26,756 nucleotides of DNA from Saccoglossus kowalevskii. Lineage: Eukaryota; Hemichordata; Enteropneusta; Harrimaniidae. The first letter of the stretch is position 1; the number at the start of each line of letters is the position of its first letter. Positions 10,192 to 20,760 of the stretch are shown here, one piece after another. A model generated the notes under the pieces. The model ran no database searches. It was not told the DNA's origin and saw only the letters and a list, made by a program, of their open reading frames with translations. A program made the translations under genes and the position numbers. The stretch is from the NCBI RefSeq assembly GCF_000003605.2, contig NW_003110478.1, positions 166,041 through 192,796 on the forward strand. Direction: 5' to 3'.

Positions 10192-11119
10192 CTCACAGCA
10201 TGCAGAAAATTTTGCATCAGTTGAATTATACAAAAGTCACTATGACGACCTGCCTGACAAATAGTCCCAAGCATATTTTTTATTTGTACAATATTTTACC
10301 ACTTTTCCTATTGGACAAAATTCTCTTGCAAATAAAATGGGTTTGCAATATTATTGCCCAACATATATGAGTAGTTTTCCTGCTACTCTATGTTCATTAC
10401 CAGGTAATAAGACATCCAGAAAAAATTAATTTACAAAAACTGAGTTAGCAGGAAAACCGTGTTATCTCGTTACAACCCATTGAACATGCCTCTATTTGAT
10501 TAAAAAACCAATCTTATATCTCAGTTTAATACTAGATTCATGCTCATTTAGCTTAATGATACTTAAATGCTTTTCATTTGAACTGCTGGATGTTTATTAA
10601 AGTATACTAGACTTGTATAGATATGTCCAATGACAATTGGAGCTGACAAGAACAGACTTTAATCATTGAAACATTATAATTTCAATTTAAGATGCATTTT
10701 AACTACATGAATATATATATACCATGTTTTTTGAAAATTGTTGGTGAGCTAAAAATGGCTCTTCTGAACACAGTGATTTGGGAAGGCTATCATACTGTAA
10801 TCTTTTCTAACACCAGCTAAATTATTTTTTTTTGTAGTCACTGAAACCTATTATGTAACTAGCTTTAATGACAAATAACTTAGACGTGGCTTTGAGTCAT
10901 GAAAAGTGTTGAATACTAGTTCAATTCTATATCACATGATCATGGTGTAGATTTACAATACATTAGTTATGTTTATTGTGAAATTTTTTAAAGAAATATA
11001 ATTAATGATTATGAGGAGTAATCCAAGAATCATGTGTGCTGAGAGTATTAGAGACATGTTAAAAATTAATTAAAAATTTAAGATTTGTCTGCTATTTGAG
11101 ATAAACAACGTGAAAAAAA
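10192..11119. other. Intron 1, one foldback, no gene
   Basis: Contains the 12-bp inverted repeat at 10374-10457, described separately. Otherwise unique AT-rich sequence. Confidence 0.5.
10374..10457. repeat. Foldback with 12-bp perfect arms
   Basis: GTTTTCCTGCTA (10374-10385) and TAGCAGGAAAAC (10446-10457) are exact inverses around a 60-base loop. The loop contains a smaller palindrome, ATTACCAGGTAAT. Confidence 0.8.
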
Positions 11120-11640
11120 TGTTATAATACTTGTCACAACCAAGTTTCATTCAAATGTGAATTTGAGATATTAATGAAAAAGTCAGAAAATCATGGATTA
11201 TTATGCAAATTAGGTAATTAATATGAACAAATTGTAACCTCAAACTTGGCAGGTTATTTACAATGCATGTCTATCTACAAAGTTTCATTGAAATTAAGAT
11301 GATTAGTAACTTGAGATATCAGTGGAAAAGCCAAGAATGTATTAATCATTATGCAAATTAGGTAATTAATATGCATAAACTTCCTCTCAAAACTAATCAG
11401 GTAATCATCCCAGAACATCTGTGTACCAAATGGTTCAGTGGAACATTCATGGAACAAATACAAATTGGTGAATTATGATGCATATTAGGTAATTAATATG
11501 CACAGATTTCAACCAAAAACTAATCAAATCTGCACATTAGCCCAAAGAATCTGAAGTTTTATCAAAAGTGGTTTCTTGAGATATCAGTGGAACAGACACA
11601 TACACCTCTAACCATTGTTTTGACGACACATACGCAGTGG
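11120..11640 (-). mobile_element. Family B tandem-unit element (minus orientation)
   Basis: About four diverged units of ~130-150 bp. Landmarks are AAGTTTCATT, TTGAGATATCAGTGGAA and TATGCAAATTAGGTAATTAATATGCA. They recur from about 11140 to 11600 and read on the opposite strand to the large copy at 25936-26756. No coding potential. Confidence 0.75.
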
Positions 11641-11959
11641 ATTAACTTGTAAGAGAGTTGCACTATGTCTGGATTAAAATATAATCTAATTAAACTTCAA
11701 TAACATTGCAATTGTATATAGAATTGCATTTTAATTAAATAAAAATGAAGCAAAATAAAAATAATTTCATACATTCCATGACATAAAAATGTTTGTGAAG
11801 CTTAGGGCTAGTAAAGAGGGTAGGTATGGTACAGTTATATTAATATTCATATAAATTTGATTAAATAGTAATATAAATTATGAAAAATAGGAGGGTTGTC
11901 ACTTGGTAGGTTTATCGTCACTTGGTAGATGTAAAGTTAAATGGAAGTTGTAACATCAA
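11641..11959. other. Intron 1, nothing recognised
   Basis: AT-rich, with a short local duplication GTCACTTGGTAG (11897 and 11919 region). Confidence 0.5.
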
Positions 11960-12030
11960 TGATAAGATAAACGCACACATACAGACACACGAACTGCAAT
12001 TCGACCATTTTGTGCTTCGCACACAGAAGT
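11960..12030 (-). mobile_element. Family B head fragment
   Basis: On the minus strand TGTGCGAAGCACAAAA (12023-12008), then TTGCAGTT and TGTCTGTATGT. This reproduces the first ~60 bases of the family B element at 25936. The inner hairpin GTGC-gaa-GCAC is intact; the outer arms have decayed. Confidence 0.7.
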
Positions 12031-12616
12031 AAAATAACTATTAATAATATATTATACCAAATTATGTTGGTATGAACACCCAGGAAGAAAATGATGATTA
12101 TAATAACATTATAGATGTGAAATTTTGAATGCAACATTTTTATTTATTTTTCTATAATTTCTATGTTGTTTTTGAACTAAATGGACATGACATTCCATTG
12201 ACTACTAGGTCATTATCAACATTTTGAAAAATGACTTTGGCATTTTAAGATTTTATGATAAATTAGCTTCAGGATGAATGATTAGAAAAAAACAAGATTT
12301 ACTATTTTGTAAAATATGACATGCTGTTGAAAAATGAGGATAATACCAAATAATTGTGGATAAGTATTAGTGCAGTGGAAGGGATTAGAGATTATCTATT
12401 AACGGAAAAGACAGTCACAACAAATGTATAAGCTTCAGTGTAACATTTCACCCATATTTCCTTCAATGAAAGGAATTTCCACACTTCCTTTCCTCAATAC
12501 AACACATAAAACCTGAGATTCAGTGTAATTTGAACTGAAACGTTTTACTCATCTATCCAAGCAAACATCAAAAGAAACAGCTATAAGTATCCTAAATTGC
12601 TGTTGGTTGCCTAGCA
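12031..12616. other. Intron 1, nothing recognised
   Basis: Unique AT-rich sequence upstream of the candidate exon. Confidence 0.5.
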
Positions 12617-12805
12617 GCCTGGTCTTCTTTATCCCACGTTGCCATGGTATGCATCATCAGGAGCCCATCTGTCTAATAAGTTGACTCATGATTGCTTTAA
12701 ACGACTTCCTAAGACATATCGTGATATCCTAATAAAGACTATGACTTTCATCTCACATCAGCCTTCTCCACTTCCTATTACTCCTCAAATGCCTTCCTAT
12801 CATCA
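12617..12805 (+). CDS. Unrecognised candidate internal exon, 63 codons
   Basis: A 189-base open block lies between a possible acceptor (GCCTAGCAG, ending 12616) and a donor (CATCAG then GTAACA from 12806). The frame has a stop (TAG) within the acceptor and reads PGLLYPTLPWYASSGAHLSN, then KLTHDCFKRLPKTYRDIL, then a Ser/Pro-rich end PSPLPITPQMPSYHQ. The composition looks more protein-like than nearby random frames. There is no domain I recognise, no partner exons were found, and the pyrimidine tract is weak. It could be an exon of a nested gene, a remnant, or chance. Confidence 0.3.
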
Positions 12806-13203
12806 GGTAACAATATACCTGGAGGAAGGATGAGAGGAGGATGAAGTGTTCCCATGTTGCTAACCAAACAAATTAAATAGTCACAGAAGAGTATAGGTAT
12901 TTGTATCAATGACCCTTGAATGCCTCAAGGTTTAAATCAATAAAATGCATTTAACACAATAATTTTGAAAGGCATTCATTAGCTGGATTAAACATTCAGA
13001 GATAATAACTGAGCTTGGAGGATTCTATCTGTATGCAAAACTGGCCATTATTACCAGACGACTGGTACATTTGTATTTCAGTAATTTTATGCATATATCA
13101 CAACAACAACAAATGATGTGATTATGTCATATTTTTGTAAATTATATATACATGTATAGTATAATATTTTTATGACTCATTTTAAAAAAAAATTTTTTTT
13201 CTT
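12806..13203. other. Intron 1, nothing recognised
   Basis: Unique AT-rich sequence between the candidate exon and the gap duplication. Confidence 0.5.
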
Positions 13204-13464
13204 CTGATAAAGCAAATACAGTATAGTTCAGAAGCAAAAATACTTGGTTGTTTAATTACACCGAGAAACAAGTTTTCCACATTGAAATATAGTTATAGTC
13301 ACAAANNNNNNNNNNNNNNNNNNNNNNNNNNNNNNNNNNNNNNNNNNNNNNNNNNNNNNNNNCTGATAAAGCAAATACAGTATAGTTCAGAAGCAAAAAT
13401 ACTTGGTTGTTTAATTACACCGAGAAACAAGTTTTCCACATTGAAATATAGTTATAGTCACAAA
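13204..13464. repeat. Assembly gap flanked by exact 102-bp duplication
   Basis: 13204-13305 and 13363-13464 are identical over 102 bases and flank 57 N (13306-13362). Most simply the two contig ends overlap and should have been merged. A genuine tandem repeat with an unsequenced centre is less likely. Confidence 0.9.
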
Positions 13465-13910
13465 TAAAGATTTTGTTAAATGTTGTAATTTTTCCAAAAT
13501 TATTGTTGGCAGCCACAAATCACGGCTATGTTAGAATCTGGTTTTACAATCTACTTAAAAAAGTGTAATAGTTTTTTTTCAGCAAAATGTAGATACTATG
13601 ATAATATCAGGCTGTCTCATGCGACAAGTGAACTACCACAAATTTTGATACCATGGTTTAAAAAAAAATGCGTTGCTTGTTTTTTTTAATTTTGTTAATT
13701 TAATATGACAACAGAATAAGCAAGACATAAAAAGACTTGTTTTGAAATGGTGGAATGGTAACATTTAGAATAGTGAGTATAAACTGGTTAAACTCTATTC
13801 ATTGTAGCATACTGTGTACACATACTGATACCTTGATGATTCACCCCACCTTGCCCTGCTAATGTGGATATTAACTGTGAAATACTGAAGTAAGCTACAA
13901 TAACAATGAG
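13465..13910. other. Intron 1, nothing recognised
   Basis: AT-rich unique sequence with several poly-T runs. Confidence 0.5.
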
Positions 13911-14800
13911 AATTACAGCAATTCCAGGCACTGATTTGACGCTGAAGTAGTGCTAGAAATAGAAAACATTCTACAATAGGTTACACAATTTGTTTTCACA
14001 TTTACATAAGTTGTAACTAGAAATATATGAACATCGACTGCAAATCAGAGGAATGATTGACAGATATTCCCACAATGTTTTCTATTTTTGCTACAAAGTC
14101 AGGTACACTTAGACTTTGAGCGTGTCTGTCTTTTAGTCACTTTTAGTCAGTCATCGTGTTGATTGCGTGTCTACAAATCGGCATTTCTCCAAGTTGTTTA
14201 AACACCACAAGGAAGAAGCAAGGAGTCGAAAAACCAGTTGAAGTGAGAACAAGAGTTGTCGATTTGTATTTTCGTGGACTGTCATTTGCTGAGATTGGAG
14301 ATCGAAGTGGTGTTTCAAAGAAGACAGCTTATAATATCGTCAAACGGTTTGTTACCACCAAGAGTATACTGTCAGGAAAGCGTAAGGGCGACCAATCCGC
14401 GACTAAAAACTGACAACGTTTTAGACTGTGTCGAATATTATAAAACATTGAGACCGAGCATTCACGGACGGGAAATTCGACAAAACTATACAAAGACGGT
14501 GTATGTACGGCAGCATCACTTTATGCGCCCCTCTCACTGAAATAACATGTGACGCTAATTGAAGTAGGAAACTAAGTTTAGAGCCTCGGCCATTTATTGG
14601 AGGAGAAATTCAAAACAAATGTACCGCCACTTGTATTGGCAGAGCTTCCTTCTGGTGTGCTTCAAATTGTAGACATGCTGTCTGCATTATTTGTAACCAC
14701 TTCTGTAAATGTGAAAACAAAGTGTGTAACCTATTGTAGTAAGTTATCAACATCTAGCACTACTTCGACGTCAAATCAGTGCTTGGAATTGCTGTAAATT
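13911..14800. mobile_element. Decayed DNA transposon with ~108-bp inverted repeats
   Basis: 13911-14018 and 14693-14800 are inverted copies. They match closely (CAGCAATTCCA.GCACTGATTTGACG, then GAAGTAGTGCTAGA, CTACAATAGGTTACACA and TTTGTTTTCACATTTACA) apart from a ~13-base block. A broken transposase lies between and runs outward into the right arm. No clear target duplication is seen, so the exact ends are approximate. Confidence 0.7.
14185..14740 (+). pseudogene. Broken transposase with paired-type helix-turn-helix and Cys-rich tail
   Basis: Frame one (to 14413) encodes VRTRVVDLYFRGLSFAEIGD followed by RSGVSKKTAYNIVKRF and a TTKSILSGKRKG segment. This is laid out like the first helix-turn-helix and linker of a paired domain. 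After a frameshift near 14398, RLKTDNVLDCVEYYKTLRPS then IHGREIRQ resemble the second subdomain. After another near 14490, GVCTAASLYAP matches the GVC....PS block. A further shifted frame, with a TGA near 14560, ends in a nine-Cys stretch (C.TATC, FWCASNC, VCIIC, FCKCENKVCNLL) and a stop at about 14738. PAX paired domains are thought to derive from Tc1/mariner-like transposases. The middle catalytic DDE region is not recognisable. Confidence 0.6.
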
Positions 14801-14972
14801 GAAAAAAAAAACTGCTAGCAAGGCTGGAAAGCAACTTTGGATCTGGCATGCATCATTGCTACAGGGACCAATAATGTAAAATAACAACTGAACTCTTTGT
14901 TCCACTGGCAAATATGTGAACTTTAAACTCAACTTTGGCAACATCCAGATTTTCTCTAAGAAATCACATGTC

Positions 14973-15354
14973 TTAAGGTAGAAGCCTAGTCATAATTTTT
15001 GAGAAAATTGGTAATAAATCGCATGACAATGTTCCCAGATTTTTTTAATAATTCAGAACAACGAAAGGTACTCCATCATTAACAATATATGATTTTTTCA
15101 GCCTATGTCACCAGGCTAGATTTTGAGATATTGCATAATATCTCTGCCATAGGAACCTGTGGTAAAAGTGTTATAATACATGTAGTGTAAAAATTGCGAT
15201 TTTCCACTAAAATACAACCATTAATTTCTCGAAAAAAAGGCTGGTGACCCCCAACTTTTTTTAGATCAATATCCTTATATTGCCTTGGAGTACAATTTAT
15301 TGCAAAATGAATAAATTCTGGGTTTTTTAATTTATGAGTAGGCTTCTACCTTAA
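14973..15354. mobile_element. Second MITE with TTAA target duplication (374 bp)
   Basis: TTAA at 14973-14976 and 15351-15354 flank inverted termini GGTAGAAGCCTAGTCATAA (14977) and its near-exact inverse (15350 leftward, one mismatch). Different termini from the 9901 MITE, but the same target preference. No coding interior. Confidence 0.85.
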
Positions 15355-18300
15355 CTTAAATTCTTGGAAAACAAGCCAAACAAAAACAATTGTGTGTTAA
15401 TCAATGGATTACTTTTCTGAGAACTTATTTGCAAGTTATGGTTTATTTATTTCAAGAGTGACACATACATAAATCAAAGGAAACACATATCATGTTTTAT
15501 TTCTTAGGTATATCTCTAATTCTAAATTAATTAACAAAGAAAGTGTATGTACTAGCTTACAGGAATAAAATGGTAGCTTGGCTGTATTATGTCAACGTAT
15601 CTATATTTGAATGTGATGCCATTTTAATCATAAAAAGTCACATTTTGGTGATTATTTCAAATATGGGTTTTTGTGACTGAATACAGCTGTAAAAGTAAAC
15701 CTGGAAAAAATGTTCATAACCAACCAGCAAATAATTGTTAGAGCTTAGGATTCCTAATTACCATATACTTCCAGTGGTACACATACATCATTTAAACATG
15801 ACCTTTTCAAAACACAAATCACTGTTCCTCTCAAATGAATACAGTTGATTGTAACTCAAAATTGTTCAGCTAAGAATCTCCAAGGTTTATAATTTTATAG
15901 TATTCTCATGATAATTGAAGCCACAAAGAATAAACTTCATTATAAATAAATCATGTAAGACTGCCAGCCCAAGGGAATTAACAAGTGATTTACTAGAATT
16001 AAATCCAAATCACGCAAATGAAAATCAAATGATTGTAGAATTAGTCTATCCAATATATCATTTGGAACTGAGTTACCATAATTCAATTTTCTATTTGCTA
16101 ATGCTTTTTTGGAGAATGGCACAGGACATATATTAAAACTTTAATATATGATCTAATTTACTCAACTAATTTGACACTAGAGTACAATAATTAGCATTAT
16201 ATTCTAGAGGAAAAATGATGATCAGACCTGATTGGCTTAAACTGGTTACTTTGGTGCATACCACCTAGCAGATGTGTACATGCAATTATGGCAGACGGCT
16301 AAATGCAGCAAAAACTTCACATGATGTACAGAAGTGAGCTGAAATTGGAGAAAATAACTATTACATAAAATAAATTCCCATTTTTTTTATACACATTACG
16401 TATGATATATTGACTAAATTTCCCTATTTGATGAGACTATTACAGTACATCCACGTTTGATGATTCAAAATGATATTTCACTGCCACAGGATACAAATTT
16501 ATATACCGTTTAATGTGAAACACAATACATCACTGCTTCCCCCAGCTTCAATACAAAAAGCGCTTTTTGCTTTCATCCTTCCATTCGATACACTGTTGAA
16601 TTTCATAGAAGCTTGACAAGCTTTCTGACGTATTTTACTCAATAAATATTGCATTTGCACCATGCTGCTAGAGGAAGAGTCAACTGTTGCTAGGCAACAA
16701 TGCTTTTCATCCAGATTGTTCTTTTTCTATAATTCGTCCCAAGAGACTTATTCATATGGGAGTACAACTGTATGTGTTAATGAGATCGACAATCACATCT
16801 GAAACATGGTAATTCATACAGTTGAAAAGAAAAAAAAATATTTAATTTATTTAGTATAACTAAAATAAAAAATATGTACATAGAAGGTAACAAATTTTTA
16901 ATTATAAAAGGCAGGGGTAAGATTTCATCGATTATAATTAAAAATCAGGAACACAAATTGTTATTGCATATGCACCATGCACATTAATCTTTTCTGGACG
17001 ACTCAGATGTATATTTTTCAAACTGACCTAATCATAATGCAAATGTTTGTGAGTAAATTTTATTTTAAACCAAACCATAGACCCTAGAATACTAGGATCT
17101 ATACAATAGATGATGTTGAATATTAAAATTATTAATTGTGATTAACATTTTTTAATGAAATAAGCACATTTTGAACAGGACAATTTAATTGCAATTGATT
17201 AATTGATGTGTTAACAACACATTAGATGTACACAAACATTACAGACATCATACAGTGCCCTGGAAGAAAACATCATCAGGGTTTTCCATAATATTTTCAT
17301 CAAAAAGCTCACATACTCAATATTTACACACAGTACACAAAAACATAGTGATAATTTTTAAGGACAAGTTAAGGCTAATTAGCCGGCAACCACCTGCTTT
17401 TAACACATTCAACATAAACAGATTTCACTCCATATTTTATGGGCAGCACACATTGCTATGAATGGATATGTTGTTTTTTCAGAAGAGAAATGTTTACTCT
17501 ATATATTTGACAGTATTAACTGATGTTTTCCTGTTAACACCCACAGGAAACCAAATGGATGCTGAATTTAACAACACACTTTGATTTACATATCGGTAAT
17601 TGCCAGTGTATTACTGTTCATCAAATTAAAGTAGAATGAATGAATGAAATCAATAGATTGCTTCCTGAATTCGTTCACATGTTTCCTGAATTTACCATCT
17701 AGTACTATGTTATTAAAATAACCGTAACACATATAAAGTCAACTTCTCTTTAAATTTCATATTGACATTATGAATTTAATATTTCATTAACCACTTGAAC
17801 TGTGGTGTGTTTTTCACCAATTTGTTCATATTTTTTAATACTGAGTCAAAACTTGGATCAAATGAGTAAACTCATGCCAGTCACCTAACAGCTTAAATTT
17901 CTACAAATCTGTTACGGTAACTTTCGATTAAAAATTTCCAGTTTTTACAAAATAGCTACAAATAATAATAAAATATAGACCATAAGTTTGTGGATTCAGA
18001 CCACCAACTACGAACACGCATATCATTATAGATTTTAGATGGGCACTTTTCATTTTCTGGCTATATTCCTGATACCATATATATTTATGATAATGGCCTA
18101 TCATATAAACTCCATTTGTAAAGACACACCGCACAAGAAAATAAAGGTATAAACTATGTTTAATAAAAAATAAAACTAGAAACCAACAAGTGCATTGAAC
18201 AAGGTCAAAAATAGCTAAGCTACTTAGGCCAAAGTTACAGCAAGCTCAGTGTACATGCATTTAAAAATACATCTGTGAAAAACACAGATCCCACTTATTA

Positions 18301-19795
18301 GTACATGTGATTATCATTTGTATATTACAAGTGTTTCGATGGGCAAAATAAGTCATATCTTGATGATTCAGTATTGGAAATGTACTTTTGGTTCAGTAAA
18401 TAGAAGACATTTCTATTTATACATCTATTGGAGCTAAGTAACACAAAAGTCACGTGAAATTCAGGGACCATACATGAGCATCCATTTTCAGAAATCTAAT
18501 TTAATATGGGCAGGACTATTATCGAAAAAACATCTGGACACGAAAACAAGAAGAAAAATTTACTGGAAATTCAACAGTAAAAAAACAGTACCTATAACAG
18601 TCTAGAAATATCATCACCACCCTAAGAATTCTAATGCTCCAATATAATCAGGCATGACACATCTACCATGCGTTACAGAGAATTGTTTTATATTTGCTTT
18701 GATATGAATTCCATTATATAATGGCTAGAGCCTTTGAACACAAAAAAATCATAAACGATGTGTGATCTGGATGCATTTATTTTTATCAAGTATTTCATCT
18801 AAAATTTTTGCTTTTTTTTCACAATTAGTCCAGAGTTTTACAGCGTTATCAGGAAAGCCATTTAATTTATAACATGTTCAACAAACGTTTTATTCAAATT
18901 CAATTGAGACAACTGGATTGGCTATAATAATTTGCATGGATTTCCACTATGTGCTGCAAAGCCAATCAGACTTTGGTCTATACGCCTATACAGGAGTATG
19001 TATTCATCTGTGGTGACGTCTAGGTAATCCTTGTGATTGGTCAACAGCAATTTTCAAATTTATGAATGTTTTTCATGTTTATAAACTGTAAAATTAAAAC
19101 TTTAAAACAAGCTTTTCTGAAATCACTGTATTTATTTCAGTTTTAATATCATTTGTTTGATTTTTTTTTAGTCCAAATGAAATGTAACATTGATAGCGTG
19201 CCCACCCCTCAAAAAAACAAGTGTGAACTTAAAACCTTTTGGAAGTCACATGCTTCATTCACTGCTCTAGTGAGAGAGAACATGATATGTATTTTTTACA
19301 GTATGAATAATTCTATATCCCACTCAACCAATCACGATCTTTTTGAAGTACAGTAATATTAAGAATTTTAACTAATCATATTATTTTAATTATTTTGTCG
19401 TTGATGCCAGCAAATTTTTATATTGACCACAATTTGGAAATTTAATTAGCCTGAAGAGAATCCCCCAAATCTCAGCAACAAATAGATTTTGTAATAAATT
19501 TAAAAATGATACTGTGGAAGATGGAGCACATTTTAGTCCAAGCAAGAAAATAACTTTTTGATTATTGTAAATTGCTATCAAATTATGATACAAGATCATC
19601 AACGTTTATATTCCCAGACCCATTCACCAACCAACCGCTGGGCGTTTAACAAATGGGGAACTAGGGTGTTAATAGTTAAGTTCTTTTAATCCAAATCCAA
19701 GTTATGTAATGTTATATTCAATTACCCCGGTACTTCTATCATTAATTTTTTTCCAGATATATAGATATAGGGCATAGTATTAGTAAATTACAATT
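15355..19795. other. First part of intron 1, no gene recognised
   Basis: About 4.4 kb of AT-rich unique sequence directly downstream of exon 1 in transcription order. Noted inside: the palindrome AAAAAGCGCTTTTT (16555-16568), an X-box-like site (16685), and CCAATCA/TGATTGG arms at about 18961 and 19033. The open frames at 15915, 17255, 17928, 19153 and 19390 lack good splice sites or similarity. Confidence 0.5.
16685..16699 (+). promoter_or_regulatory. Symmetrical RFX X-box-like motif
   Basis: TGTTGCTAGGCAACA is a perfect 6-bp inverted repeat around TAG and fits the RFX half-sites GTTGC/GCAAC. It lies inside intron 1; an enhancer role is speculative. Confidence 0.4.
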
Positions 19796-19801
19796 ACTTA
19801 C

Positions 19802-20580
19802 CAGCCAACATACCACGTTCTTTCATTCTCTTTAAACGCTGCTCTGTCCTCAGTCATGTTGAAAACCTCTGCAAGGGTTCTGAATTCGGTGTTATAAGGG
19901 AAGAACTGACACTCTTCTTCTACATTCAGCAACGCTCCGTCGATGCCCTCGTAGAGCTGTTTGAAGAAACTGAAATTGAAAGCCTGCATTGCAGTCCAGT
20001 TAGCCGTGGCACCGGTCACTAATACCGGCACACCACTATACGCGTGGCGTTCGAGGAATTCTTCCCGTGAGAGATTCTCGACTACAGGTACGCTGTCAAA
20101 CCCTCGGCATATATCGCAGTTCTCAACGGGTCGTGTGATCTCCATCACCATAAAATTTGTGTCGACGAGACATGGCATTGCTCTGACGTCGTCTACGAGT
20201 AACGTAAAGCTGAAGTCCGCGGTGTAAAGCATGAGCAGAAACGCCAGCATCACTGGAAATATCAAGGAAAATACATAGACCAGAGTATTTTTTTTAGCAG
20301 GAACCTTGGAAAACAGCCAATATAATAAGAACGACCAGACTCTGTCTACCACTGGCGCCAACCCGGAACTGGCAGAGTTAGCATTACTCTCTCCATCCTC
20401 AAATTTATTTTCCGCACGGACCTCCGCGGCCGAATTCCAAGACTTTAAAAAGATTTGCCTTACACGCTCTTTTTCTAATCCATCTTTTTCAGCTTGTCCA
20501 CGAAGCTTGACGAGCTTCTTGATCAGCTCGTCGCGTCTACTGCCATTTGACGATGTTCCATTCCGGAATTTGTTCGGCAT
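19802..20580 (-). CDS. Coding exon 1 of a type II membrane JmjC/cupin (Cupin_8-like) oxygenase-like protein
   Basis: First coding exon, 259 codons plus two bases. Start chosen at the ATG at 20580 (G at -3). The frame stays open upstream to a stop at 20674-20676 but has no ATG there, only TTG. Residues 15-50 are a basic, probably helical cytosolic tail (DELIKKLVKLRG). Residues 98-120 form one hydrophobic segment preceded by K96-K97, so a signal anchor with a lumenal or extracellular C-terminus. A CxxC (C155-C158) follows, then ENLSREEFLERH and GVPVLVTGATANWTAM, which resemble the N-terminal part of JMJD6 and Cupin_8 domains. N-glycosylation sequons NLS, NWT, NFS and NMT all lie after the anchor, which fits that topology. 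The exon ends ...TWYVG plus TG at a GTAAGT donor (19801-19796). Fold and topology are inferred; the substrate is unknown. A vertebrate orthologue was not identified by eye. Confidence 0.88.
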
Positions 20581-20760
20581 TTCTGTGAGTCCCTGTTGAG
20601 CACCACTGGCAGTCAGAAGACATTCAGACGATAACAGTTTCCGGGTTTCGGGTGCCAAACTTTGCCGTTGTTTTTATAATATTTACTGGAACCACGTGAC
20701 TCGCATCTCGCTTATTATTGGCCCGTAGTGCTGGCGGATAAGTGACGTATTCCAGTTTCA
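20581..20760 (-). promoter_or_regulatory. 5' UTR and candidate core promoter of the cupin/JmjC gene
   Basis: Reading on the minus strand toward the ATG: a CRE-like TGACGT-type site (20743-20748 on plus), a CCAAT box (20717-20721), the E-box CACGTG (20693-20698, as GTCACGTGG), and a TATA-like ATTATAAAAA (20680-20671). All lie within 170 bp of the start codon. The order and spacing fit a compact animal promoter. A transcription start around 20640-20655 is inferred, not seen. The E-box context resembles USF/MiT-family sites, which is suggestive only. Confidence 0.5.

Larger units (their letters stand above)
5144..19801 (-). other. Intron 1 of the cupin/JmjC gene (14.66 kb)
   Basis: Bounded by GTAAGT at the exon 1 end and a TACTGCAG acceptor before exon 2. 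No extra in-phase exon is needed, because the protein motif reads continuously across the junction (WYVG-W-SNC). The intron is a reservoir of mobile elements: family A copy 3, a SINE head, two MITEs with TTAA flanks, family B copies, an assembly gap and a decayed transposase. Confidence 0.8.

Noticed and set aside
19153-19356. Plus-strand open frame after a TTTTTTTTTAG acceptor-like site
   Set aside because: No donor at the end, no recognisable protein features; probably chance in AT-rich DNA.
19961-20599. Two plus-strand open frames at 19961-20227 and 20306-20599
   Set aside because: Antisense shadows of exon 1.
20581-20658. N-terminal extension of 26 residues on the oxygenase
   Set aside because: It would need a TTG start; no ATG is present before the upstream stop.
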